Assembly: GCA_030522415.1 (NCBI GenBank)
Contig: CM060114.1
Span: 25,319,304 to 25,383,303, forward strand
Direction: 5' to 3'
DNA: 64,000 bases
Source: Channallabes apus
Lineage: Eukaryota; Chordata; Actinopteri; Siluriformes; Clariidae
Numbering within the stretch: the first letter of the stretch is position 1; every line of letters starts with the position of its first letter. Below the pieces are notes generated by a model that was given only the letters and a program-made list of their open reading frames with translations, made no database searches and was not told the origin of the DNA. Below are positions 34,259 through 46,700 of the stretch, piece by piece. A program made the translations under genes and the position numbers.

Positions 34259-34580
34259 CTAATGAAATCTATCTTGAGCTTGGATTCATGGTGCGGATGG
34301 TGGGGGCAGAAGAGAGACCCGTGTGTGTTTTGTGTCTTAAACTGCTGGCAGCAGACCGCATGAGACCCAACAAATTAGGAAGACACTTAGAGACAACACA
34401 CTCCAGTCACATTAATAAACCACTGGACGTCTTTGAAAGAAAGCTGGCAGAATACAGACAACAGGAGAATCGCATGGTAACATCTGAATCAGTGGACAGC
34501 AAAGCACAAATGGCTTCATTCAAAGTTGCATACAGAATTGGACAGTGCAAAAATACTACACACGATTGCTGAGCAGCTAA
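34258..34580 (+). pseudogene. hAT transposase N-terminal part (ZBED5-like)
   Basis: Reads YLELGFMVRMVGAEERPVCV, CLKLLAADRMRPNKLGRHLE and THSSHINKPLDVF, the C2H2-like finger and leader of the hAT/ZBED5-FAM200-type transposases, followed by AYRIGQCKN before a stop. The catalytic domain is missing. It belongs to the outer element 28507-34814. Confidence 0.65.
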
Positions 34581-35241
34581 TAAACATGGGGTCAATTATG
34601 CAAAGATAAGTGACAACGTAAGCCTTTTATAACAATTGCACGTGTATTTTATCTGTTTTTAACTTGGTGTTGTTTGATCTTATTGGTTTAGAAATTGATA
34701 TTTCAATAAACAGTGAACTTGGCCGATTTCATTATTATTTTGTTGACAAGTGGGGCTTGAAAATTCGCTCACCCCCTTAAGTGGGGAATGACAGAAAAAG
34801 TTTGAGAACCACTGAGTTACAGTATAGTAAATCTATACTGTTGTACAAACTGCACATTGACAAGTTTAATTTCTATAGTATTGTCCTTTGAGAAGATATA
34901 CTAAAATGTTTGCTGAAATTAGAAGGGTGAGAGAGAGATGAAAATAATGATTTAAAAATGATGAACAAATAAAGAAACTGCATATGTAATTCAGAGAAAT
35001 GTGTTTGTGTTCAACTTGCTGTCTCTCAGATGGGTAGCAATCGCGTCATGTTCTTACATTTCTACAGGGACACATTTAACAGAATAACACTGCCTCTGCA
35101 TTATGCAAACCCCCCCTCTATCTCTTTCTCTCTCTTTCACTAATCATTTCATCATAAAGGGCATCACTTTAGAATGTGTAATAACTGGGATAACTCGACA
35201 TCTGCTGGTGGAGTGGATACTCCTTCCTTACATGTGATTTA

Positions 35242-36438
35242 CAGGTCCTTCTCAAAAAATTAGCATATTGTGATAAAGTTAATTATTTTCTGTAATGTAC
35301 TGATAAACATTAGACTTTCATATATTTTAGATTCATTACACACAAACTGAAGTAGTTCAAGCCTTTTATTGTTTTAATATTGATGATTGTGGCACACAGC
35401 TCATGAAAACCCAAAATCTCAAAAAATTAGCATATCATGAAAAGGTTCTCTAAACGAGCTATTAACCTAATCATCTGAATCAACTAATTAACTCTAAACA
35501 CCTGCAAAAGATTCCTGAGGCTTTTAAAAACTCCCAGCCTGGTTCATTACTCAAAACCGCAATCATGGGTAAGACTGCCGACCTGACTGCTGTCCAGAAG
35601 GCCATCATTGACACCCTCAAGCAAGAGGGTAAGACACACAAAGACATTTCTGAACGAATAGGCTGTTCCCAGAGTGCTGTATCAAGGCACCTCAGTGGGA
35701 AGTCTGTGGGAAGGAAAAAGTGTGGCAGAAAACGCTGCACAACGAGAAGAGGTGACCGGGCCCTGAGGAAGATTGTGGAGAAGGACCGATTCCAGACCTT
35801 GGGGGACCTGCGGAAGCAGTGGACTGAGTCTGGAGTAGAAACATCCAGAGCCACCGTGTACAGGCGTGTGCAGGAAATGGCCTACAGGTTGCAAATTTTG
35901 CATGTCATTCGGAAATCAAGGTGCCAGAGTCTGGAGGAAGACTGGGGAGAGGGAAATGCCGAAATGCCTGAAGTCCAGTGTCAAGTTCCCACAGTCAGTG
36001 ATGGTCTGGGGTGCCATGTCAGCTGCTGGTGTTGGTCCACTGTGTTTTATCAAAGGCAGGGTCAATGCAGCTAGCTATCAGGAGATTTTGGAGCACTTCA
36101 TGCTTCCATCTGCTGAAAAGTTTTATGGAGATGAAGATTTCATTTTTCAGCACGACCTGGCACCTGCTCACAGTGCCAAAACCACTGGTAAATGGTTTAC
36201 TGACCATGGTATTACTGTGCTCAATTGGCCTGCCAACTCTCCTGACCTGAACCCCATAGAGAATCTGTGGGATATTGTGAAGAGAAAGTTGAGAGGCACA
36301 AGACACAAGAATCTGCAAAAGGATTCCCGACCAAGTATTGAGTGCATAACTGAACATAATTATTTGAAGGTTGATTTTTTTTGTATTAAAAACACTTTTC
36401 TTTTGTTGGTCGGATGAAATATGCTAATTTTTTTAGAT
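35242..36438 (+). mobile_element. Tc1-like element, copy 2 (same deletion, right end lost)
   Basis: TA-flanked left end (caggtccttctcaaaaaattagcata) with the two direct repeats of the IR/DR arm. At the right only the inner repeat (gaaatatgctaattttttta) remains and the outer about 195 bases are gone, so this copy can no longer move by its own ends. The body is very similar to 8083-9461 in opposite orientation. Confidence 0.85.
35565..36417 (+). pseudogene. Tc1-like transposase, deleted and frameshifted
   Basis: MGKTADLTAVQKAIIDTLKQ with helix-turn-helix domains and GRKKCGRKRC, then, in the next frame, SFGNQGARVWRKTGE, catalytic Asp in QHDLAPAHSAK and Glu in DLNPIENLW. The segment between MAYRLQ and FCMSFGNQG is missing exactly as in the copy at 8359-9133, removing the first catalytic Asp. 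Otherwise well preserved. Confidence 0.8.
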
Positions 36439-36439
36439 A

Positions 36440-38468
36440 TGTATAAACAATAACAAAAACACATACAAATGCGGAAATTTTACGTTATAAGGGTGTGTTC
36501 ATTTAGATCATTTGGTTCAGATCAAAGTGTAAATTGCTCTATTACTTTTAGTTCGGTAATGTAAAGTCCTGGTTTACTTAGCGTTCACACTAGCAAATGA
36601 CTGACCAAAAGACACAACAGAATCCATGTGAATTATAGTGGTATCTTTAATAGCTGAAAGCTATAATAGCTTTAGTTTATAGAATGTAGCGTTATACATC
36701 AAAAACAAAGCAAGTATAGCTTCAGATGGCTGATAAAACTGTCGCCACTTTGCCTAATGTTTTTGTTTTGTGACTAAATTTCATCCAGTGGTGACCACGC
36801 CCACAAAATAATAAATAAATAAATAAATGCAAACAGCAATCTTTAATCCTCTAATAGACTCCTTCTTCTGCCTTCCTGGTACAAAAACACAGGATCATAT
36901 GTGATAGATACAGCAGGGCTGTGTTCAATAATGTGAGAGTTCAAAAACATATGACATTTCATTGAGCAGTTCAACTGTCATTTGTGAATGTTTCATACGT
37001 GATCTTGTTATTGTACACAACCATGCTGTGCAATCATATGTGCTCCTGTGTTGTCCATAGTGACATAGCTAGGACTTTTTCACTCTGTACATCGGATGCC
37101 ACAACAGATTTGACTTGTGAAACATTTCATGTGTGAACACATCCTAACTATGTATAATATCATCTGCATTCCTCTCAGGAAGGCTCATGCATTTATCCCA
37201 TTAATACTCACTTAGACTGCTATATCATAATTTATTTTAAGATGCTCTTGCGGTGTGTGTGAGCCATTTCACTTCGTCAGAGAGCACAGAACACCATTTT
37301 ATTATGGGTTTGATTAAAGTATGTCACATTGAACCAGGCGGCAACAAAATTGGGGACAAAAGTAAACATCGCAATTCAGTGACGACTTGAATTTACAATA
37401 TTTAAGAATTCTTTTCAATGATCTGTAGCCAAATGGTGAGGAGGATAAACCATAGAGGAGGTGGACAGTCCTGAGAAACCTATGGGATTTATTTTATATT
37501 TATGTCACTTCAGAATATTAGATAATTTCGAGTATCCCAGGGGTTGAACTAGAGTTAAATGGAACGTATGTTAGAAAGTAGTGTGTGCAATCTCTTGGAG
37601 TGCCCTTGCTGAGGGGTTACAGAGATATGGGATTAAGCCTTGTGTAAGAAGCTCAGTCTTATGTAAGAAGCTAGTTACCCATAAACAGAACAACATAGGC
37701 GGTTCAGAGGCGATTCGGAACAGCTAAAAAGTTAAAGTTTTTTAAATTCATTCATTCATTCATTCATTTTCTATACCGCTTAATCCTGTTTTAAATTATA
37801 CAGGATTAATATGTTGTTTAGGATAACACAACATTATCAGATGTGTTTTTTGTTGAAAGTGCTTCTGTGACTTTGAATGTGGATTTTGGCACGCAGCTGC
37901 TGTCCCTTATTTCCAGTACTGCATACCGTACTGAACTACTTTGACCCATGCCAAAGGTGACCAACAGTTAGTGATTTACGACTGTAGAACATTTGTGATA
38001 TGGAGTGATACATGTAGTTCAACATCTTAGTGTTAGGGCATTGCAAGTGTCAAATCCTAAACTATTTCCCCTCTGATGTGTGTTCACTGGTTATATATTA
38101 TTCTTATTGATTTCACACAAAACAAAAGAATCAAATATTCCAGTGAAACTTTCAATACAGTATAATAAGGGATTTTATTAATTGCACTTTTATTAAAGAG
38201 CTAAATTTTCCGGCTCCCACCGCAGTCGACACGAGGTGATGTTCACTAGCCATCTCACTCACCATCTCGTACTTCTCCTGCCTCACTCACAAACTCGAAT
38301 CAGGGCAATAACAAGGTTAATTACACCACATGGTGGCATGAAAAAACATGATGTGCAACCGATTACTTTGTATCACTTTGACCTTGGTGGTGGTGGGTCC
38401 GTCTACGTGTACATGCCTCCTGGCACATCGCGATGTGGCAGTTATTTACAGGGTCGGGTTCACAGGTG
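36440..38468. other. intergenic, nothing firm
   Basis: AT-rich. 36808-36830 is an (AAAT)n run. 37744-37790 (cattcattcattttctataccgcttaatcctg) is the 3' tip of the SINE family described at 38991-39364. No genes seen. Confidence 0.4.
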
Positions 38469-38757
38469 GTGTTATGCGCTGAAATGCCCCCTGCCATGGA
38501 TTGCCCCCCTCCCCAACATAACCGCTATCAAATATTATGTTAGAACATAAATTCATTGGTTAATGGTTTACAAATTACAATTTACATGAGACAACAAAAT
38601 AAACAATATGAAAATATACATGTTGTATATGAAAACATTTAAATAGAAGGATTTTTTATATACAACATGTATACTTTTATATTGTTTATTTTATAACCAA
38701 TTATTTTCATCTAATTTTTTCACCATAAACAATATTTATCTGTATTATATATAAATG

Positions 38758-38822
38758 AGCATTTCAGTGCATATCGTATTGTGTATGACTGTGTATGTGA
38801 CAAATAGAATTTGAAATATTTA
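38758..38822 (+). repeat. LINE/SINE 3'-tail fragment
   Basis: 'catttcagtgcatatcgtattgtgtatgactgtgtatgtgacaaatagaatttgaa' also occurs at 51563-51640. It resembles the common 3' end of teleost LINEs. Confidence 0.45.
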
Positions 38823-38980
38823 TTTGCTTATTCATGACAAAGCCCTGAAAAATAAATGTGCCACAAAATAAACATTATACAAGAATTTGTATTAATGGTC
38901 TTGACAGCGGTCACGTGCCTATGGTTCATTATAATAGTAATATCATAATAATAATATATTTGATAATAATAATAATAAAC

Positions 38981-39375
38981 CTATGAATTTATTCATTCAT
39001 TTTCTATACCGCTTAATCCTGTGTTCAGGGTCGTGGGGGACCTGGAGCCTATCCCAGGAGACTTCGGGCACTAGGCGGGGTACACCCTGGACAGAGTGCC
39101 AATCCATCACAGGGCACACACACATACACACACTCACACACCCAATCACACACTACGGGCAATTTGGGAACGCCAATTAGCCTAACTTGCATATCTTTGG
39201 ACTGTGGGAGGAAACCGGAGTACCCGGAGGAAACCCACCAAGCACGGGGAGAACATGCAAACTCCATGCACACAGAGACGGGAATCGAGCCTGGCCGGGG
39301 AATCGAACCCAGACCCTGGAGGTGCAAGGCGACAGTGCTAACCACTACACCACCGCGCCGCCCTCTATGAATTTA
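38981..39375 (-). mobile_element. tRNA-derived SINE with 11-bp TSD
   Basis: Read on minus it starts ggcggcgcggtggtgtagtg, with an A-box-like tggtgtagtggttagcac and a B box ggttcgattcc, the RNA polymerase III promoter of a tRNA-derived SINE. The 3' end is an (aatga)n tail. The duplication ctatgaattta flanks it (38981-38991 and 39365-39375). The open frame across it is not a gene. Further copies are at 56785-57137 and 57138-57472. Confidence 0.75.
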
Positions 39376-39432
39376 TGTAACTTAATATAATATTTGATAG
39401 GGGGAATTTTAGCGCATAACACCCCCAGACAC

Positions 39433-40232
39433 TAGAGGTGGGTGATGCTGAAAAATCTTGTATCGATCTGATATCAAGTAAATACATGGCCAATATCGCC
39501 AATACCGAAACTGATATTTTTTTTATCTACAAAATTATTAATTTTAGTCTACAGCCTATCCACTTGTAGCTTAAAAAAAAATCTATCCTATAGTGTCCCT
39601 TCCATGGTTAAATTAAACACACACACACACACACACACCGTGAACATACACCCAGCGCAGTGCAGTTATTTGTTAATCTTAGTTTTCATTAAATAACATT
39701 AATGAAGATTTATAAATATTGTAAAAAAAAAATGTAGTATTAATTTTTAGTTGTCCATTAATACATTGTTACCATTTTTCAACACCGGCAAAATAATCAC
39801 TTTAGTTTTAATATAAAACCGCATTTTCACAATAAAATGACATGACAAAGCTCTCTTTGTCATGTCGTTTTATACAGTATGTTTGTGTAAGTTGGTGATG
39901 TTACCACAGTGAATTACCTTTTTACAGACGTCGCAATTTGCTGTGTTTTCTTTCACAGCAGTAAAATACCTCTACACAGCGCGTGATGGTAGGGCAATAA
40001 AACACAGCAGAGGGGTGAACAATGTGCGTGACGTGTGAAAGGAGCTGCATAAGAGAAAGCGTTACATACAAGCTCATTTTAAATATTATATTTCATGCAA
40101 AATAAATAAAAGCACTGGTTTAAAAAGCCCTTAATATCGATATTTTGACTTTTGGATCGATCATTTTCGATACAACCCCTATATCGAAAGTATCAAAGAT
40201 ATTAAGGATCGATACGCCCCCCCCCCCTCCTA
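39433..40232. mobile_element. hAT MITE, second copy (empty DIRS site)
   Basis: 800 bases matching the arms of 29096-33821: tagaggtgggtgatgctg at the left, 'cttaatatcgatattttgacttttggatcgatc' at the right. At about 39994-40008 it reads 'gcaataaaacacagcagagg', the undisrupted form of the site that holds the DIRS element in the first copy. The right end is blurred by a C run. Confidence 0.7.
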
Positions 40233-40326
40233 CCCAATACACACACACGCACACACACACAGTTGACACAACTGATTTTCGTTTATCCTCTTCTCCATCC
40301 GTCCAGATATTAGAGTCGAATCCTAA

Positions 40327-40566
40327 CGTTAACGTAAAAGAGTCGTTTAAAAGAGTCGGTTGATGTAATACACGGCGGACTTGGACTTTGTACACTCACT
40401 GCTAGCAAAGCTAGAACTTCGAAATTATCGAGTTATTAACATGTTGGTCTCGAATAGGCGAGTTCTCCGTGTTTAAAATAGTCAACGCATCTGTAAATAA
40501 ATGCGTTTATTTATGGAAGAAAAAGATATTTAAATATTCGCTCTCTCTCTCTCTCTCTCCCCTCAG
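40327..40566 (+). promoter_or_regulatory. conserved 5' flank of thioesterase gene
   Basis: About 240 bases upstream of the first recognised exon are shared almost unchanged with 61405-61630. The shared block begins near 'agagtcggttgatgta' and contains 'cacggcggacttg...gactttgta' and 'gcgagttctccgtgtttaaa'. It may hold the promoter or a non-coding first exon. No TATA box can be assigned. The initiating ATG was not located and must lie in an upstream exon or this flank. Confidence 0.4.
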
Positions 40567-40769
40567 GGCTCCGTGCAGGACACCAGGGAGCTGCCCTTTG
40601 CTCTCAGTTGAGCCCAGTCGTGGACTCGTGGACGAAAAGTTCCGGATTCTAGTGACACATTTAAACCCGAACCAGGAGGTGACACTCCATTGTCTGCATC
40701 AGTCAGAGGATAAAGACTTTTGGCAAGCATTTGGACATTATGTAAGCGATGAATCTGGCACTGTCGCAG
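40567..40769 (+). CDS. thioesterase exon a
   Basis: Polypyrimidine cctcag acceptor and gtacaa donor. Encodes PLLSVEPSRGLVDEKFRILV and the edge strands of the N-terminal domain up to SDESGTVA, leaving phase 1. The upstream part (about 10 residues) lacks an ATG in frame. It is duplicated at 61631-61833. Confidence 0.85.
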
Positions 40770-43700
40770 GTACAAACTGAACCTTCTTTGATTCCAGCAC
40801 GCATGCGCACACTATGTAAACTACAGGCTGTGTTGTGGCACTGTGTATGTACCTAGACCAGTTAATAGGATCTTTAAATATAATTTGCAACACAACATAT
40901 TGTAGCGTTTACACCGCTGGAAAGGATGTTGGAGAGACGAGCGAGCTTGCTTGCTACCCAATGCAATGGCTGGGAGTCCTTTATTTAGTACCAGCACTGT
41001 AGAGCATGAACAGCACATTCACTGTTACAGCACACACAAGGCGAAAGCACGCACGCACACACACATATGCAGGTCAAACACACATACATGCACACCCCCA
41101 ACATGGCCGAAGCCACCAATCCGACCAAACGTCCCAACCATAGTGAACACACAGCGAACCTCCCGCAAAGCATGACGGCCGTCAGCCGCCGCTAGGTGGC
41201 TCTTTCTAGGTTAAATGGTAAAACCAGCAGCCCTTTGGCAATGTAGCACTTGTAGGCTGGATCTCTGAAATGCCAAATTAATAGAAATATAAAACAAATA
41301 AAATGCCATGTTTTTTTGTTGTTTGATGTACTGTACGTAGTAGAAGTTTTTTTTGTTCTGGCAGTTAATGCCGGCCTGTACACTTCACACCTCTGTGAAA
41401 AAGTATACTGGTAACTTGATAGAAGGTAAACAACAGAACTTTCCAGATAAAAATGATCTATATGACAGATTTACTGTACAGTACATGCAACCAAAATCAG
41501 AGAGAAATCAATACTATGTAAGTATCACAAAACTCCGGACTTCTGGTAGTTCCCAGAATTTCAAAATCTACAAAAGGGGGTAGGGCTTTTTCATATTTAG
41601 CTCCAAAGCTTTGGAATAGCCTTCCAGACAGTGTTCGGGGAGCAGACACGGTTTCTCAGTTCAAAAGTAGACTCAATACGCATCTTTTTAATCTGGCATA
41701 CACATAACTCATCCCAGTACTCATACTCCAGTACACCTATACCGAATGGCAACTACGCTAATTCTCCCCATCTGTTCTGTATTTCTCTACCCATCCCGAG
41801 GCATCGGGAGATTTTGCCAGCTTCAGTAGACAAAGGCCGACCCTGCGAGGTTCCTGAGGCATCCAGAGAAGGACCAGCTCTAGCTGGATTCAGCTTTATG
41901 ATGGTTGGAGCTACACATGCTGCTCCTGTGCTTCTAGTGATCCAGACCTCATCTGCCCTCTGCACCTACTGACTCGTCCCTATGCTGAACTGGTCTTCAT
42001 GTCAATTTAAATAATTTCTGTCATATTGAATTTTCACCTGCACAACACACAAGATGTTATATTTCTATCTGTTATCGCCCAAATGAGGATGGGTTCCCTG
42101 TTGAGTCTGGTTCCTCTCAAGGTTTCTTCCTATTGCCATCTCAGGGAGTTTTTCCTTGCCACCGTCGCCGTCACCCTTGGCTTGCTCATCAGAGAAATTT
42201 CATTCATTCGTCTCATTATTATCTGCACATTTTTCTCACACATCCACACTTCCAATTATTTTCTTTTCTATAATTATTATTATTATTTGTTTTTATTTAT
42301 TTATTTTCTATTATAATTTTATTTATTTATTTATTATTTTATATATAATTATTCTATATACAGTTTTTTTTTTTTGTTTTTTTTTTTTTTTGGTTAAATT
42401 TCTTTAATTTTTGTGAAGCTGCTTTGAGACAATGACCATTGTTAAAAGCGCTATATATAAAAAAAAAAAATAAAAAAAAAAAGTAATAATTACATAACTC
42501 CCACTCACAGGATAAAACACATTCACTCAGAACTGGGTTCATTGTTTAGAAAATGTCATTGGATATAGATCCTTAGACTGGGTTTCTAGGTTACTAAGTA
42601 CCATCACTCAACCACTGTTGGGAAGGGTGTTTTTTAGAAAGGTGTTCAATGTTTAGAAAGAGATACTCTGGTAATAATTACATTACTACTCACGGTATAA
42701 AAACAAATCCAGTCAAAACTGGGTCCATTATTTAGAAAACATAAATACTTGCACATGCATGTTGAGTCTTACACCTCTAGTCCATTCCACCTTCACATAT
42801 GAATATGCTCTATATAGAGTTTAATGTGGTTTCATAGGACACATAGTATATAATTTCACCAAGATTACATATAGCTGATACAGAACATGTGAAGCAAAAT
42901 ATGTATACCCCAAAACATTACATCTGTGTTCAGATGACACTCAGCAGTACCAGGTGATATGCAATATTAAAATATAGATGACCAGCTTTAATTCATCTGT
43001 GAAGAAGCTTTGCTTTTAAAAGTTAATTAAGCAGCAGTAAACAACACAGTCTGCCTTTAGAGATTGCTGTATGTGTGCACACAGTGGCAAAAGACCCGAG
43101 TGTTGGAGGCACGTACACAGGGGTCGAGCCAATGGCACTGATGTGGAGCCTGCGGCCAGTACCAGGCAGCCGAACAGGACTGAGGTATATCACATTAAAG
43201 CACTCAAGATCAGTTATTATGCATAAGTTATTAGGGCCCAAGAAATATAGAGTGCACAGGACCTTCTTGTTTTCCTAATGACTTTTTGGGCATATTATTA
43301 TTCCCCCACCCTTTTAGTCTTTTTGGGGGTCTTATCATGCTCAAAAACTCATGAAAATTGGCAGACGGGTTGAAATCTGCTGCCATTCGGATGCTTAAGA
43401 GCGTGGGCCACGGGCGTAGCTTGTGGCCCTCAGGGGCCCTAACAAGAGATTTTGTTGCATAACTCATACACACTTTCACATAGGCACATGAAACTCGGTA
43501 CACATGTAGAGCTCATTGAGCTGAACAACTTTCACGCTGCATGTTCTGGGCTAAACCTAACAGGAGGCTGGTTGTTTCGGGTCATTCGCAAAATCCCCCC
43601 CCCCCACCCCCCGATGGATTTTGATATACAGTGAAACCTCGGATTGTGAGCAACGCGGTTTGCGAGTGTTCCGCAAGATGAGCAAAGATTTTTCATAAAT

Positions 43701-46700
43701 TTTGAATTGGAAAATGAACAAGTCTTGGTTTATGAGTACAGAGTATCATGTGATCACAACTGAGCCAACTGAACCGTTTTTTCTCTCTCTTGTGCTGCGG
43801 AATTGTGGGTAATCTTCTCCCCTGCTGGGTCTTACTGGTCTCTTACTGGTATAATCAACATCCGTGCACTGTTTACTATAACACTGTGACTACCGTGTGT
43901 GCACGTAAAAAACATATTTTATTTTGTGTCTGTATGCGTGTGTGTATACCGTGCATGTTAAGCACCGTGCAAGTCTCATTAGAGAGGTTAAAGATCCATT
44001 TTTTCTCTCTGCACAAGGCTCAGCCTGCTCTTTGTGTCTGTGTGCACGCGTGTCATTGGACACACACGGACCCCTCCTACTTTCACCTACACAGACACAC
44101 ACACACTCTTTCTCTCTGCTCAACACAGAAACACTGCTCTGTCGCGATTCTTTTCAAAGGTAAAGTACAGGTAATTTTTTTTTTACTTTACAGCAGTGAT
44201 TCTGTTAGTGTGTCGCTCAAACGAGTGTCATTAGAGAGATTTCTTGTTTATTTTTCTGCTAGAAACGCTTATCTGTCTGGATTTATTGTAAAAAAAAATT
44301 TTAAAGGTAAAGTGCAGGTTAATTTGTTTTATTTTTACGCAATATTTTGTGTTAATAATTTTTATATGAATAAAAATTCTTAAACTCTTTGATCTTCATC
44401 CTCTTCTCTCACACCAACTAACTTCATGTCCTCTCTCACTGCATCCATAAATCTCCTCTTTGGTCTTCCTCTAGACCTCCTGCCTGGCAGTTCCAACCTC
44501 AGCATCCTTTTACCGATATATTCACACTCTCTCCTCTGAACATGTCCAAACCACCTCAATCTGGCCTCTCTGACTTTAACTCCAAAACATCTAACATGGG
44601 TTGTCCCTCTGATGAACTCATTCTTGATCCTATCCATCATTGTCACTCCCAAAGAGAACCTCAACATCTTCAGCTCTGCTACCTCTAGCTCTGCCTCCTG
44701 TCTTTTCTTCAGTGCCACTGTCTCTAAGCCGTAGAGCATTGCTGGTCTCACCACTGTCCTGTACACCTTTCTTTTCATTTTCGCCGATACTCTTTCATCG
44801 GACAACACACCTGACACTTTTCTCCACCCATTCCAACCTGCCTGTACTCGTCTCTTCACCTCATTTGAACACTCTCCATTGCTCTCGACCGTTGACCCTA
44901 AGTACTTAAAATCCTGCACCTTCTTTACCTCTGCTCCCTATAGCCTCACCGTTCCTTTTGGGTCCTTCTCATTCACACACATGTATTCCGTCTTGCCTTC
45001 TCTAACTTTCATTCCTCTGCTTTCCAGAGCGTACCTCCACCTCTCCAAATTTTCCTCCACCTGTTCCCTGCTCTCGCTACAAAGCACAATGTCATCTGCA
45101 AACATCATAGTCCATGGAGACTCCTGTCTAACTTCATCTGTCATCCTGTCCATCACTAGAGCAAACAAAAAGGGGCTTAGAGCTGATCCTTGATGCAGAC
45201 CCACATCCACCTTGAACTCTTCTGTCACACCTACAGCACATCTTACCACTGTCTTACAGCTCTCATACATGTCCTGCACCATTCTAACATACTTCTCTGC
45301 CACTCCAGACTTCCTCATACAACACCACAGCTCCTCTCTCTGCACCCTGTCGTACGCTTTCTCTAAATCTACAAAGACACAATGCAACTCTTTATTACCT
45401 TCTCTGTACTTCTCCACCATAATCCTCAAACCAAATACTGCTTCTGATGTACTCTTTCTAGGCATAAAACCATATTGCTGCTCACAAAGTCTCTCCTCTG
45501 CCCTTAACCTAGCCTCCACTACTCTTTCCCACAGCTTCACTGTATGGCTCATTAGCTTTATACCTCTGTAATTGCCACAGCTCTGCACATTTTCCTTGTT
45601 CTTAAAAATAAAAATCGGCACCAATACACTTCTCCTCCATTCCTCTGGAATCCTCTCACTCTCCAAGATCTCGTTAAACAAACTAGTCAAAAACTCTACT
45701 GCCACCTCTCCTAAGCACTTCCATACCTCCACAGGTATGTCATCAGGACCAACAGCCTTTCCACTCTTCATACTCTTCAACGCCTCAGTTTTACTAATAT
45801 TTGCTACTTCCTGCTCCACAACAGTCACCTCTTCTACTCTTTGTTCTCTTTTGTTTTCCTCATTCATCAACTCCTCAAAGTACTCCTTCCATCTTCCCAT
45901 CACCATCCTGGCATCTTTCAGTACATTTCCATCTCTATCTTTGATCACTCTAACCTGCTGCACATCCTTCCCATCTCTATCTCTTTGCCTCGCCAACCTG
46001 TACAGATCCACTTCTCCCTCCTTACTGTCCAGCCTAGCATACAAGTCCTCATATGCTCTTTGTTTGGCCTTTGCCACTTCTACCTTCACCTTACGGTGCA
46101 TCTCCCTGTACTCCTGTCTACTCTCTTCAGTCCTCTCAGTGTCCCACTTCTTCTTAGCTAGCCTCTTTCCCTGTATACACTCCTGGACATCCTCATTCCA
46201 CCACCAAGTCTCCTTGTCCCCTTTTCCCTTACCTGATGATACACCAAGTACCCTCTTACCTGTCTCCCTGATCACGTTGGCTGTAGTTGTCCAGTCAACT
46301 GAAAGCACCTTCTGACCACCCAGAGCCTGTCTCAACTCCTCCCTAAAGACTACACAACATTCTCCCTTTCTCAGCTTCCACCAATTTGTCCTCTGCTTTG
46401 CCTTTGTCCTCTTCACCTTCCTCACCACCAGGGTTATTTTACACACCACCATTCTGTGTTGTCTGGCTACACTCTCCCCTACCAACACCTTGCAGTCACT
46501 GATCTCTTTCAGATTACAACGTCGACACAAGATGTAGTCCACCTGAGTGCTTCTGCCTCCACTCTTATATGTCACCCTATGTTCCTGCCTCTTCTGGAAA
46601 AAAGTATTTACTACTGCCATTTCCATCCTCTTTGCAAAGTCCACCACCATCCGTCCTTCTACATTCCTGTCCTGAAGACCAAACCTGCCCATCACATTTT

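Larger units (their letters stand above)
28499..34822. mobile_element. hAT element (ZBED5-like) with nested insertions
   Basis: Element 28507-34814 has inverted ends cagtggttctcaaagtgtgg and ...agtttgagaaccactg, flanked by a perfect 8-bp duplication agttacag (28499-28506 and 34815-34822). The 8-bp size fits hAT. Its own coding remnant is at about 34258-34572. A second hAT MITE is inserted at 29096-33821 and that in turn holds a DIRS element at 29998-33590, giving three levels. The GC-rich left arm repeats gcgcgacccac motifs. Confidence 0.8.
38469..39422 (-). mobile_element. TIR element with nested SINE
   Basis: Inverted ends gtgttatgcgctgaaatgcccc and ggggaattttagcgcataacac. The interior matches, in reverse, the sequence at 63695-64000, showing a dispersed family. 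A SINE is inserted near its right end. No coding sequence. Confidence 0.6.

Noticed and set aside
38983..39390. Open frames over the SINE
   Set aside because: The region has A and B boxes and a target duplication of a tRNA-derived SINE; the frames recur in other copies of the SINE.
39433..40232. Possible target duplication for the second hAT MITE
   Set aside because: Flanking 8-mers ccagacac and cccaatac do not match well and the right end is blurred by a C run, so no duplication is claimed.
43281..43628. Open frame and GC-rich stretch after exon b
   Set aside because: Looks like repetitive DNA ('gggcatattattattccccc...cttatcatgctc') but I could not assign a family or ends, so it is not listed as a feature.
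45572..46315. 247-codon frame on + (and neighbours at 44640-47344)
   Set aside because: Antisense to the RTE-like ORF; composition is what reverse reading of Lys/Glu-rich coding DNA gives.
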